Positions 1 to 6,175 of a DNA stretch of 8,255 bases are shown piece after piece. The stretch comes from DASRJX01 sp035649235 (lineage in GTDB: Bacteria; Acidobacteriota; Polarisedimenticolia; Gp22-AA2): the NCBI GenBank assembly GCA_035649235.1, contig DASRJX010000260.1:1-8255 (forward strand), written 5' to 3'. How positions within the stretch are numbered: the first letter of the stretch is position 1; each line of letters begins with the position of its first letter. The notes under the pieces are model-generated. The model ran no database searches. It was not told where the DNA came from and saw only the letters and a program-made list of their open reading frames with translations. The translations under genes and the position numbers were made by a program.

Positions 1-587
1 GTCTCCCGGCCGAGGCCCGGCACGACGCGGGCGGCCGCGAGGCCCATGAACAGGACGCCTCCCACGAGCGCCATCCTCGCATAGGGCCAGAAGACCAGGA
101 CCACGATGTTGAGCCGGTCGTACTCGCGGCCCAGCAGGAAGTTTCGCACGAACGAGACGCCGTGGCTCAGGCACAATGCGCCTACTGTCCAAAGGAGGCC
201 GGGCCCGGCCTCGCTCATGGCCCGATGAATGGTCCGGGCACCTTCCCCGCTTTCGGGGGTCAGCATCGCGGGCAGCAGCACGACGAAGAGACCGATGACG
301 AGGGCGAAGCCGCCGAACTTCACGACGAAGAATGCGACGCCGATCACCGTCAGGATGAGCCGGTTCAACCCGCTGCCCAGGTCCAGCCACTGGGCGGCCC
401 AGGTGCCGAGCGGCGCGGCGCCGGCCACCCCGACCACCATCAGCCGCAGGACGTTGTAGACCCCCAGGATGACCGCCTCGCACCAGAAGATGAGGATGGT
501 GTTGTAGTAGCCCCACTCGTAGCGCAGGGTCTGCACCGCCACGAACAGGTTGGCGACGAGGAGGGCGGCGAGGCCCGCGCGGCTCAC
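1..587 (-). CDS. Multi-pass membrane protein, DUF6498-like, C-terminus cut by window edge
   Basis: An open frame runs from a GTG at 587 to the left edge: 195 full codons, no stop, so the C-terminus is missing. The protein is strongly hydrophobic, with likely membrane segments near residues 4-19, 29-55, 75-109 (probably two), 129-149 and 160-187. The second segment (residues 28-49, containing YYNTILIFWCEAVILGVYN) has the pattern of aromatic residues, a conserved Glu and then V-N-V-L that I associate with the uncharacterised DUF6498 family. A late 'WPYARMALVGG' stretch also fits. The function of that family is unknown. GTG is chosen because no ATG, GTG or TTG lies between it and the preceding gene in this frame. 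No good ribosome-binding site precedes it. It starts 31 bases after the VOC gene ends, so co-transcription is likely. The family name is from memory and not searched; that it is a membrane protein is much more certain. Confidence 0.72.
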   Translation of the reverse strand, partial: MSRAGLAALLVANLFVAVQTLRYEWGYYNTILIFWCEAVILGVYNVLRLMVVGVAGAAPLGTWAAQWLDLGSGLNRLILTVIGVAFFVVKFGGFALVIGLFVVLLPAMLTPESGEGARTIHRAMSEAGPGLLWTVGALCLSHGVSFVRNFLLGREYDRLNIVVLVFWPYARMALVGGVLFMGLAAARVVPGLGRE

Positions 588-618
588 GGGCGCAGGACCG
601 GCAGGGCCTTCGGTTGGC

Positions 619-1026
619 TCAAGCCTCCTCGCCGAAGGCCAGGACCAGGCCGTTGCAGTCCCTGACGACGAGCTCGCGCTGCCCGTAGATCCGGGTCACG
701 GGGCCGTCAAGGATGTCGGCGCCGCGCGCGCGCAGCTCCGCCGCCAGCGCGTCGACCCCCGTGACGCGGAGGTAGGCGTCGTAGGCGAACTGCGCCCGGC
801 CGGTGCCACCTCCGGGCCGATCGGCGCGGTTGAAGAACACCTCTACCTCGTCGCGCCGCACGATCCCGAAGACAGGAGCGGGATCCGCCTCGTGGGTCAC
901 GTGATGCCCTTCCCAGTAGCCTGTAACCTGAAACCCGAGGACGTCCCGCCAGTACTCCGCCGTCTTGACGACGTCCGGAACAGTGAACTGGGGAACGGCG
1001 GCCTGGAGGTGGATCGGCGTCTTCAT
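619..1026 (-). CDS. VOC-superfamily protein (glyoxalase/bleomycin-resistance fold)
   Basis: 135 residues, the usual size of a single VOC protein made of two beta-alpha-beta-beta-beta modules. The first module opens with 'VPQFTVPDVVKTAEYWRDVLGF' (residues 11-32), the standard VOC start in which a strand is followed by a helix leading to D-V-L-G-F. The second module includes 'DAYLRVTGVDALAAELRARGA' (83-103) and ends with the typical 'YGQRELVVRDCNGLVLAFGE' (114-133). Members bind divalent metals and act as glyoxalases, dioxygenases, or drug-binding resistance proteins. The reaction here cannot be told. E118 near the C-terminus could be a metal ligand, but a full ligand set is not obvious. The ATG at 1026 is chosen because it starts exactly at the fold boundary and has AGGT about seven bases upstream. 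Upstream extension of the frame would run into the kinase gene in another frame. It lies 67 bases after the PAS kinase and 31 bases before the membrane protein gene. Confidence 0.88.
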   Translation of the reverse strand: MKTPIHLQAAVPQFTVPDVVKTAEYWRDVLGFQVTGYWEGHHVTHEADPAPVFGIVRRDEVEVFFNRADRPGGGTGRAQFAYDAYLRVTGVDALAAELRARGADILDGPVTRIYGQRELVVRDCNGLVLAFGEEA

Positions 1027-1093
1027 GGACGACCTGCACCCGGCATAGTAGACCAGATGCGACCGCAGCTGCTCGGTCGTTCGGGACGGCTCG

Positions 1094-2374
1094 CTAACGA
1101 GGCAGGGATGGTGGGGACGGAGGGAGCTGGGCCGCCGCCTCCGTGCGGACGGGCAGCGTGGCTCGAACCGTGGTGCCGAGGGGACCGGAGGTGACCTCGA
1201 GCGAGCCCCCGAGCTGTCGCATCCGCTCCTGCATCCCCAGGATCCCGACGCCGAGCGCCGCGCCCTTTCCCCCAAGATCGCTTCCCGGCACGCTGAGCGG
1301 CAGGCCCTGGCCCTCGTCCTGCACCTCCAGCACGACGCAGGAATCGGCCGCCGCGGCCCGGACGCGCGCGATCCGGCTGCCGGAGTGCTTCTGGATGTTG
1401 ACCAGGCTCTCCTGCGCCACCCGGTACAGCGTCGTCTCGACCTCGCTCGACAATCTGGGAAGGTCCGATGGAACCTCCACCTCCACGTCGATGCCGCTCC
1501 GCTTCGAGAAGCCGTCCACGTAGCACCGGAGTCCGGCGCCCAGCCCCACCTCCTCCAGCAGCGGCGGGTGCAGGAGATAGGTCAAGGTGCGGATCTCGGA
1601 CAGCGATTTGCGTAGCAGACCGGCCGTCTCCTCGAGCGACTGTCTGGCCTCGGGCGACTGCTCCGGCGATCGTTCCGCGGCCGTGAGGATCATGAGCGCG
1701 GCGATCAGATCCTGGCCGGTGCTGTCGTGCAGGTCGCGGGCGATGCGACGGCGCACTTCGTCCTGCGTGCGGATGAGACGGCCTGAAAGTTCGTGCAGCT
1801 GCCGCTCGATCTCCTCACGGTCGGAGATCTCCTTCCTCAGCTCCTCGTTACTCTGCTTCAGCGCCTCGAAGGTCCGCTTCAGCTCGGTCGTGTCCTTCGT
1901 CACCTTGAGGAATCCCTGCAGGACCCCTGTATCGTCGCGCAGCGACGTGATGACCACGTCGGCCCAGAACAGCGAGCCATCCTTGCGGACCCGCCAGTCT
2001 TCGTCCTCGACCCGGCCCTGCCGCGCTGCCAGCGCCAGCAGCCGCTGAGGCTTGCCGGATCGAATGTCCTTCTCCGGGTAGAAGCAGGAGAAGTGGCGGC
2101 CGATGATCTCGGACGCCTTGTACCCTTTGATGCGTTCGGCCCCGATGTTCCAGCTCGCGACGCGGCCCTCCGGATCCAGCTTGAAGATCGCGTAGTCCCG
2201 GACGGCCTCCACGAAGTACCGGAACTGCCACTCGCTCCCGTCCAGCTTGACCTCCCGCTCCAGCCTCTGCGCCCGCTGCTGCTGGACGACGTGCGCGGGA
2301 CGATCGGTGCAGTGTCCTTCCGACGGGGGGACTCCGATCGGGACGACCGCCGTCGGCTTTGAAGTCGCGTCCAT
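1094..2374 (-). CDS. Soluble PAS-domain sensor histidine kinase, NarL/DegS type (HisKA_3)
   Basis: 426 residues with no membrane segment, so probably cytoplasmic. A PAS domain spans about residues 47-165, with the usual 'DPEGRVASWNIGAERIKGY' core and 'KDGSLFWADV'. A charged coiled coil follows (about 163-205). A HisKA_3 dimerisation domain carries the motif RRIARDLHDSTGQDL with phospho-accepting His216. The ATPase domain shows the N box 'QESLVNIQKH' (Asn326), the G1 box 'DEGQGLP' (Asp353) and a final 'GVGILGMQERMRQLGG'. Kinases of this type phosphorylate NarL/LuxR-family response regulators. No regulator gene is beside it here, so the partner must lie elsewhere (inference). The ligand of the PAS domain is unknown; no heme or flavin motif is evident. 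The ATG at 2374 has GGGAG five bases upstream. The Pro-rich tail (about 413-426) is not part of the catalytic domain. It is the first gene of a likely operon with the VOC and DUF6498-like genes. Confidence 0.93.
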   Translation of the reverse strand: MDATSKPTAVVPIGVPPSEGHCTDRPAHVVQQQRAQRLEREVKLDGSEWQFRYFVEAVRDYAIFKLDPEGRVASWNIGAERIKGYKASEIIGRHFSCFYPEKDIRSGKPQRLLALAARQGRVEDEDWRVRKDGSLFWADVVITSLRDDTGVLQGFLKVTKDTTELKRTFEALKQSNEELRKEISDREEIERQLHELSGRLIRTQDEVRRRIARDLHDSTGQDLIAALMILTAAERSPEQSPEARQSLEETAGLLRKSLSEIRTLTYLLHPPLLEEVGLGAGLRCYVDGFSKRSGIDVEVEVPSDLPRLSSEVETTLYRVAQESLVNIQKHSGSRIARVRAAAADSCVVLEVQDEGQGLPLSVPGSDLGGKGAALGVGILGMQERMRQLGGSLEVTSGPLGTTVRATLPVRTEAAAQLPPSPPSLPR

Positions 2375-2425
2375 CTCAACTCCCGCCGCGGCGCGGACGC
2401 GGCCCCTGGAGGCCCTGCAACGGCC

Positions 2426-2454
2426 ATGATGCGATCGGATTGGCGTGCGGACAA
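2426..2454 (-). promoter_or_regulatory. Weak sigma70-like promoter candidate for the PAS kinase operon
   Basis: On the minus strand, TTGTCC (2454-2449) and CATCAT (2431-2426) are separated by 17 bases. Each matches four of six bases of the TTGACA/TATAAT consensus. The site lies about 50 bases upstream of the kinase ATG in a non-coding gap where a promoter is expected. The match is weak and could be chance. Confidence 0.25.
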
Positions 2455-2506
2455 TCGGGAATTCAATGTAGGCCGTTCCATCACCCGGGTGCGCCCGTGA
2501 CTGACC

Positions 2507-2614
2507 CTACGGTCTATTGCTGAGCCTCGCGGTCAGCAGCGCGCGCTGGCCCGCGAATATGACGAGGATAGCGACGATGCCGAGCGGTCCGAACCCCCGC
2601 AGACTTGCCGCGAC
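2507..2614 (-). pseudogene. Probable remnant of a CPBP (CAAX-type) intramembrane protease N-terminus
   Basis: Between the methyltransferase and the PAS kinase, one minus-strand frame reads 35 codons to a TAG at 2509-2507. Its first part, 'SLRGFGPLGIVAILVIFAG' (residues 4-22), is a hydrophobic segment that closely resembles what I recall as the N-terminus of CPBP-family membrane metalloproteases, where 'LRGFGPLGILAILVILAG' is common. The following 'ALLTARLSNRP' resembles the next family segment ('LLWARLSRTPW') with a few residues lost. The frame has an in-frame TGA directly before it (2617-2615), no ATG, GTG or TTG start, and stops before any catalytic residues. The rest of the protease is absent. 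The resemblance is from memory and was not searched. A chance hydrophobic stretch is the alternative. Confidence 0.45.
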
Positions 2615-2655
2615 TCAGTCGCCGGCAGGCAGGTCGGATGGCGTGCGCGCAATGT

Positions 2656-3255
2656 TCACGGCTTGCGTGCGTCATAGTAATGGTTGTCCCCTTCGTCCAC
2701 GACCTCGCCGAGCAAGGTGAGGCCCGCGCCCGAGAGGGAAGCCTTGTACGCCTCGTCTCCGATGGAGACCGACATCCGGCCCGTCACTACGTCAGGCCAG
2801 GGGCACACCTGCACCGGGGAGGTGAAGAGGAACCTGCCGCCGCGGTTCAGGGCGAGCGCGACCTTTCGGATCAGGTCCCGCTGCCTCTCGGCGGGCAGCA
2901 GGAACATCAGGCCCACCGCGATCACACCGTCGAAGGTCCGGTCGAAGAAACGCGAGTCCTGCACCGTCTCGCAGGCGATATGGGCCTTGGGGAACCGGCG
3001 GCCGAACGCCGCCGCAAGACTCGGCGAGGCATCGACGCCGTAGATCACGAATCCATCGGCCATCAACGCCATCGAGATCGGCACGCCGTGGCCGCAACCG
3101 AGGTCGAGAATCGATGCGCCTTCGGGGAGGGAACGAGCCCACGTTCGGACCGTCGCGACACCGATGGTCGACTTCTCACGTCGTGCCATGAACTCCGAGG
3201 CGAACCCTTCATAGCCATTCGAGGGATCGTCTTCGGCCGCTGGCTTCGTTGGCAT
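2656..3255 (-). CDS. Class I SAM-dependent methyltransferase
   Basis: 199 residues. The Rossmann-fold SAM-binding motif I is clear at residues 48-57 ('ASILDLGCGHGVP'), followed by 'IYGVDASPSLAAAF' (71-84), whose Asp75 would bind the ribose hydroxyls of SAM. 'FDGVIAVGLMFLLP' (108-121) is the motif after strand beta4. 'ALNRGGRFLFTSP' (135-147) is the usual post-motif region, and 'GNHYY'-like 'DNHYYDARKP' ends the protein. The size is that of a small soluble enzyme acting on a small molecule. The substrate cannot be predicted. An in-frame TGA lies two codons upstream of the ATG at 3255, so no earlier start is possible. The Shine-Dalgarno match is poor (only GGGG about ten bases upstream), which makes coupling to the short ORF ending 15 bases upstream conceivable. 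It follows the NtrY-like kinase at a 76-base distance in the same orientation, so read-through from that operon is possible. Confidence 0.9.
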   Translation of the reverse strand: MPTKPAAEDDPSNGYEGFASEFMARREKSTIGVATVRTWARSLPEGASILDLGCGHGVPISMALMADGFVIYGVDASPSLAAAFGRRFPKAHIACETVQDSRFFDRTFDGVIAVGLMFLLPAERQRDLIRKVALALNRGGRFLFTSPVQVCPWPDVVTGRMSVSIGDEAYKASLSGAGLTLLGEVVDEGDNHYYDARKP

Positions 3256-3270
3256 GGCTCACGGCCCCGT

Positions 3271-3312
3271 TCAAGCGAACAGCGGACGTAGACTCGCGCG
3301 AACTCGAATCAT
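3271..3312 (-). CDS. Possible 13-residue leader ORF upstream of the methyltransferase
   Basis: In the 76-base gap between the NtrY-like kinase and the methyltransferase, an ATG at 3312 opens a frame encoding MIRVRASLRPLFA and ending with TGA at 3273-3271. It is preceded by AAGGAG eight bases upstream, the best ribosome-binding site in the window, and it ends 15 bases before the methyltransferase ATG, whose own site is poor. This arrangement fits a leader peptide or a coupling ORF. The peptide is basic and hydrophobic, but no attenuator hairpin or repeated codon run is visible. It may equally be a remnant or a chance ORF; the ribosome-binding site is the main support. Confidence 0.35.
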   Translation of the reverse strand: MIRVRASLRPLFA

Positions 3313-3320
3313 TGCGGCTT

Positions 3321-3326
3321 CTCCTT
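3321..3326 (-). promoter_or_regulatory. Strong Shine-Dalgarno sequence in the kinase-methyltransferase gap
   Basis: AAGGAG on the minus strand lies five bases after the NtrY-like kinase stop codon and eight bases before the ATG at 3312. It would not serve the methyltransferase directly, because that start is 65 bases further on. It therefore points to the 13-codon ORF or to a relic start. Confidence 0.5.
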
Positions 3327-3331
3327 CAGAT

Positions 3332-4714
3332 TCAACCCTGGGCCGCCGGCAGCCGCAGCCGCGCCAGGCAGCCGGGGCCGTCGGTGCGGCCCTCGAGCGA
3401 GAGATTCCCGCCGTGGGCCTCGGCGATCTGCCGGCACAGGACCAGGCCGATGCCGGTGCCGTGGGGCTTGGTGGTGAAGAACGGCACGAACAGGTTGGCG
3501 GTCTTCGGGAGGCCGGGGCCGCCGTCCTCGACGCGGATCTCCACCTGGGGGATGACGCCGTTGGCGCGGCGCCAGCCGACGGCGACGCCGCCGCCGGTCT
3601 CCTGGGCGGCGTCGACGGCGTTGCGCACCAGGTTGATCAGGAGCTGCTCGATCTGGTCGGCGTCCGCCTCGATGGTGACATCGGGCCCGGGACGGATCTC
3701 GATCGGCAGGCGCGTCTCGAGGCCCGCGACGCGCCGCACGAGCGGCGCGACCGCAACCGTCGCGAGGGTCGGCGGCGGCAGGCGGGCCAGCCGGGCGTAG
3801 GCGTCCATGAAGCGGCCGAGCGCTTCGGACCGCGAGGCGATGACCGACAGCCCGCGCTTCATGTCCTCCTGCCAGTCGCTCGGCAGAGGGTCGCGCGCGA
3901 ACAGGCCCGAGAGGCTCCCGGCGATGGAGCGGATCGGCGCCAGCGAGTTGTTCATCTCGTGACCGACGACGCGGATGAGGCGCTGCCAGGCCTGGCGCTC
4001 CTCGTCGCGCAGGGCGCGGCTGACATCCGACAGGACGAGCAGGCTGTGCGGCTCCCCCCCCTGCCGGAAGGTGCCGGTGTGCACTTCGTAGCGGCCGGCG
4101 CCGCCGGCGAAGTGGAGATCGAGGATGCGCGGGGAGTCGGGCCCGGGGCCCTCGAGCGCGCCGGGGCCCTCGGGCAGCCCGAGCGCCTCCTGCACGCCGA
4201 TCTCGGCCGCGTCGCGCGCCAGGAGCTGCTCGGCCGGGCGGCCGAGCAGACGCTCCCCGGCCCGGTTCACGAGACGCAGCCTCTGCTCGCCGTCGAACGC
4301 GAACACGCCGACGTCGATCTCCTCCATCACCTTGCGCATGAGGGCGAGCGCTTCGAGCGCCCCGAGCCTCTGCTCGCGCAAGGTGTCGGCGAGGGCGTTC
4401 AGCTCCTGCATCACCTCCTCGATCGGGTCCTCCGGGCCGCGACCCCGGCCGCGCAGCGAGAAGTCCCCCTCGCGCAGCGCCGCCAGGAGGTTCGACATGG
4501 TCTGGAGCGGCCGCAGGGCGCGCTCGCGGGCCGCGAACGCGAGGCCGGTCCAGAAGAACGCGATGAACAGGGTCAGGGTGAGCTGGGTCTTGAAGGCGTG
4601 GTCGCCCGCCCACAGGAGGAGGATGGCGATGCCCGATCCCGGAAGCCCCGCCAGGAAGGCGAGCAGCCAGATGCGGCGATCGTGCGTCAGGCCGCGGCGC
4701 CGGGCCGGCCTCAC
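3332..4714 (-). CDS. NtrY-like membrane sensor histidine kinase
   Basis: 460 residues from a GTG at 4714. Two membrane helices (about 16-35 and 45-61) are separated by only about ten residues, so there is almost no extracytoplasmic sensor. A HAMP-like linker follows (about 62-115), then a PAS-like domain (about 125-235, with 'EEIDVGVFAFDGEQRLRLVN'). The H box is 'RVVGHEMNNSLAPIRSI' with phospho-accepting His252. The ATPase domain has the N box 'NLVRNAVDAA' (Asn361 and Asn365), the G1 box 'EDGGPGLP' (Asp397), the F box 'FVPFFTTKPHGTGIGL' and the G2 glycines. This is the architecture of COG5000-type (NtrY-like) kinases. The GTG overlaps the regulator's TGA as GTGA, a classic sign of translational coupling, and the frame upstream is only a shadow of the regulator gene. 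It should phosphorylate the adjacent NtrC-type regulator. The signal is unknown, but it is probably membrane state or a cytoplasmic ligand. Confidence 0.94.
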   Translation of the reverse strand: MRPARRRGLTHDRRIWLLAFLAGLPGSGIAILLLWAGDHAFKTQLTLTLFIAFFWTGLAFAARERALRPLQTMSNLLAALREGDFSLRGRGRGPEDPIEEVMQELNALADTLREQRLGALEALALMRKVMEEIDVGVFAFDGEQRLRLVNRAGERLLGRPAEQLLARDAAEIGVQEALGLPEGPGALEGPGPDSPRILDLHFAGGAGRYEVHTGTFRQGGEPHSLLVLSDVSRALRDEERQAWQRLIRVVGHEMNNSLAPIRSIAGSLSGLFARDPLPSDWQEDMKRGLSVIASRSEALGRFMDAYARLARLPPPTLATVAVAPLVRRVAGLETRLPIEIRPGPDVTIEADADQIEQLLINLVRNAVDAAQETGGGVAVGWRRANGVIPQVEIRVEDGGPGLPKTANLFVPFFTTKPHGTGIGLVLCRQIAEAHGGNLSLEGRTDGPGCLARLRLPAAQG

Positions 4715-6084
4715 AGTCCGTAGCGCTGCAGGCGGCGGTAGAGGGCGCTCCGGCTGAGGCCCAGGGCGGTCGCCGCCTGGCTGACGTTGCCGCCGAAGCG
4801 CTGCAGCGCCTTCTTGATCAGGAAGGACTCCACCTCCTCCAGGCTCATCTCCTCGAGCGAGGCGCGGCCGTCGGCGCTCGGCCGCAGGCCCAGGTCCGCG
4901 GCGCGCACCAGGGCCCCGTCCCCCATCAGGACCGCGCGCTCGATGGCGTGGTCCAGCTCGCGCACGTTCCCGGGCCAGGGGTGGTCGAGGAGGGCGCGCA
5001 CGGCCGCCTCCTCGAAGCCGCTCATCGGCTTGCGGTAGCGCCGCGCGTAGCGATCCAGGAAATGCCGGGCCAGCACCGGGATGTCCTCCCGCCGCTGCCG
5101 CAGCGGCGGGACCGGGATCTCGACGGTGTTCAGCCGGAACACCAGGTCCTGGCGGAATCGTCCCGCCGCCACCTCGGACGGCAGGTCGGCGTTGGTGGCC
5201 GAGATGACGCGGGCGCTGACGCGCTTGGTGCGCGACGAGCCGACCGGCTCGAACTCGCCGGTCTCGAGGACGCGCAACAGCTTGGCCTGCATGGGCGCGC
5301 TGATGTTGGCGATCTCGTCCAGGAACAGGGCTCCGCCGTCGGCCAGCTCGAAGCGTCCGACGCGGTCGCTCTTGGCGTCCGTGAACGCCCCCTTGACGTG
5401 TCCGAACAGCTCGCTCTCGAACACCCCCTCGGACAGTCCGCCCGCGTTCACGGTCACGAGCGTGCGCGAGGCGCGCTCCGACCGGGCGTGCAGGGCGCGG
5501 GCGACCAGGCTCTTGCCGGTGCCGTTCTCGCCGGTGATCAGGACGTTGGCTTCGGAAGGCCCGACCCGCGCGATGAGCTGCAGGACCGGCTGCATCGACG
5601 GCGACGAGGCGAGGAACTCGTCCGCCGGCTCGCCGTCGCGGAGCAGGAGGTTCTCGGCCTCCAGCCGCTGCGTCCGGCGGAGCGCCCGCGCCAGCTCGAT
5701 CTGGGTGCGCAGGATCGCCAGCAGGCGGGCGTTCTCCCACGGCTTCTGCACGAAGTCGCGCGCCCCGCGCCGCATCGCCTCGACCGCCAGGTCGACGCTC
5801 CCCCAGGCGGTCATGACAACCACCGGAAGTCCCGGGTCCAGCGCCTGCAGGCGCGCCAGGAGGTCGAGCCCCTCCTGGCCGGAGGTGGTGTCGCGCGCGT
5901 AGTTGAGGTCGATCAGCAGGAGGTCGAAGGATCCCTGCTGCAGCGCCTGCAGGACGCCCGCCGGGGAGCGCGCCGTCTCGACCTGGCAGTCCTCCCCCTT
6001 CAGCAGGAGGCGGAGCGCCTCCAGCACGTCGGCCTGATCGTCGGCGATCAGGACGCGCGCCGCGGGCTTCGAAGCGGGCTTCAT
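4711..6084 (-). CDS. Sigma54-dependent NtrC-family response regulator
   Basis: 457 residues. The receiver domain (about 9-125) has the acidic pair D15-D16, phospho-acceptor Asp59, Thr92 in 'VVVMTAWGS', and Lys114 in 'FVQKPW'. The loop after Asp59 is extended ('DLNYARDTTSGQEGLDLL'), as in some NtrC-like subfamilies. The AAA+ domain (about 155-395) has Walker A 'GENGTGKS' (185-192), the sigma54-contacting loop as GAFTDA (232-237) instead of GAFTGA, Walker B 'ALFLDEIAN' with D256-E257, a likely arginine-finger region 'FRQDLVFRLN' (310-319), and sensor II in 'WPGNVREL' (370-377). A Fis-type helix-turn-helix occupies the last 30 residues ('GGNVSQAATALGLSRSALYR', 431-450). The ATG at 6084 places the first receiver strand at the usual distance; the frame stays open upstream but reads low-complexity Arg-rich sequence. 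It overlaps its kinase by 4 bases and lies 91 bases downstream of the ADOP permease, a likely regulatory target. Confidence 0.96.
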   Translation of the reverse strand: MKPASKPAARVLIADDQADVLEALRLLLKGEDCQVETARSPAGVLQALQQGSFDLLLIDLNYARDTTSGQEGLDLLARLQALDPGLPVVVMTAWGSVDLAVEAMRRGARDFVQKPWENARLLAILRTQIELARALRRTQRLEAENLLLRDGEPADEFLASSPSMQPVLQLIARVGPSEANVLITGENGTGKSLVARALHARSERASRTLVTVNAGGLSEGVFESELFGHVKGAFTDAKSDRVGRFELADGGALFLDEIANISAPMQAKLLRVLETGEFEPVGSSRTKRVSARVISATNADLPSEVAAGRFRQDLVFRLNTVEIPVPPLRQRREDIPVLARHFLDRYARRYRKPMSGFEEAAVRALLDHPWPGNVRELDHAIERAVLMGDGALVRAADLGLRPSADGRASLEEMSLEEVESFLIKKALQRFGGNVSQAATALGLSRSALYRRLQRYGL

Positions 6085-6093
6085 GGTGTCGAG

Positions 6094-6108
6094 CGCCGCC
6101 GGGCGGCG
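6094..6108 (-). promoter_or_regulatory. GC-rich hairpin just upstream of the response-regulator start
   Basis: The minus strand reads CGCCGCCCGGCGGCG, an inverted repeat able to form a six-base-pair all-GC stem with a three-base loop. It ends nine bases before the ATG at 6084 and covers the place where a Shine-Dalgarno sequence would sit; no good one is seen. It could limit translation initiation of the regulator. Short GC palindromes are also common by chance in such DNA. Confidence 0.35.
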
Positions 6109-6153
6109 TGCGCCGGTTCTGGCCGCAGGGCGGTGAGCGTCGTTCCGCTGCGG

Positions 6154-6159
6154 ATTATA
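6154..6159 (-). promoter_or_regulatory. Putative -10 element (TATAAT) for the regulator-kinase operon
   Basis: A perfect TATAAT on the minus strand (context GCGTTATAATCCGC) lies in the 91-base gap, about 70 bases upstream of the regulator's ATG. An AT-rich hexamer is rare in this GC-rich sequence. No convincing TTGACA-like -35 is found 16-18 bases further upstream; that region overlaps the end of the permease gene. It would give a leader of roughly 60 bases that includes the hairpin. Confidence 0.45.
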
Positions 6160-6175
6160 ACGCCTCGCCCGGGGC

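Noticed and set aside
1027..1275. N-terminal extension of the VOC gene to position 1275.
   Set aside because: The extra 83 residues are Arg/Ser/Pro-rich, overlap the 3' part of the PAS kinase gene, and lie before the natural fold start at the ATG at 1026.
2482..2491. Ten-base palindrome CACCCGGGTG in the gap upstream of the PAS kinase.
   Set aside because: Short, with no flanking extension or second copy, so there is not enough to call an operator.
2537..2548. Twelve-base perfect palindrome CAGCGCGCGCTG as an operator or terminator.
   Set aside because: It has no T-run after it and lies within the protease-like frame; alternating GC palindromes of this size are expected in this composition.
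3254..4723. Long plus-strand open frame (489 codons) opposite the kinase.
   Set aside because: Low-complexity composition, no recognisable domain, and it lies fully antisense to a well-supported kinase gene; it is a product of high GC.
3332..5740. A single 802-codon minus-strand frame covering the kinase and much of the regulator gene.
   Set aside because: Its first 342 codons read Arg/Pro/Gly-rich nonsense antiparallel in phase to the clear NtrC-type regulator on the same strand. The real kinase starts at the GTG at 4714.
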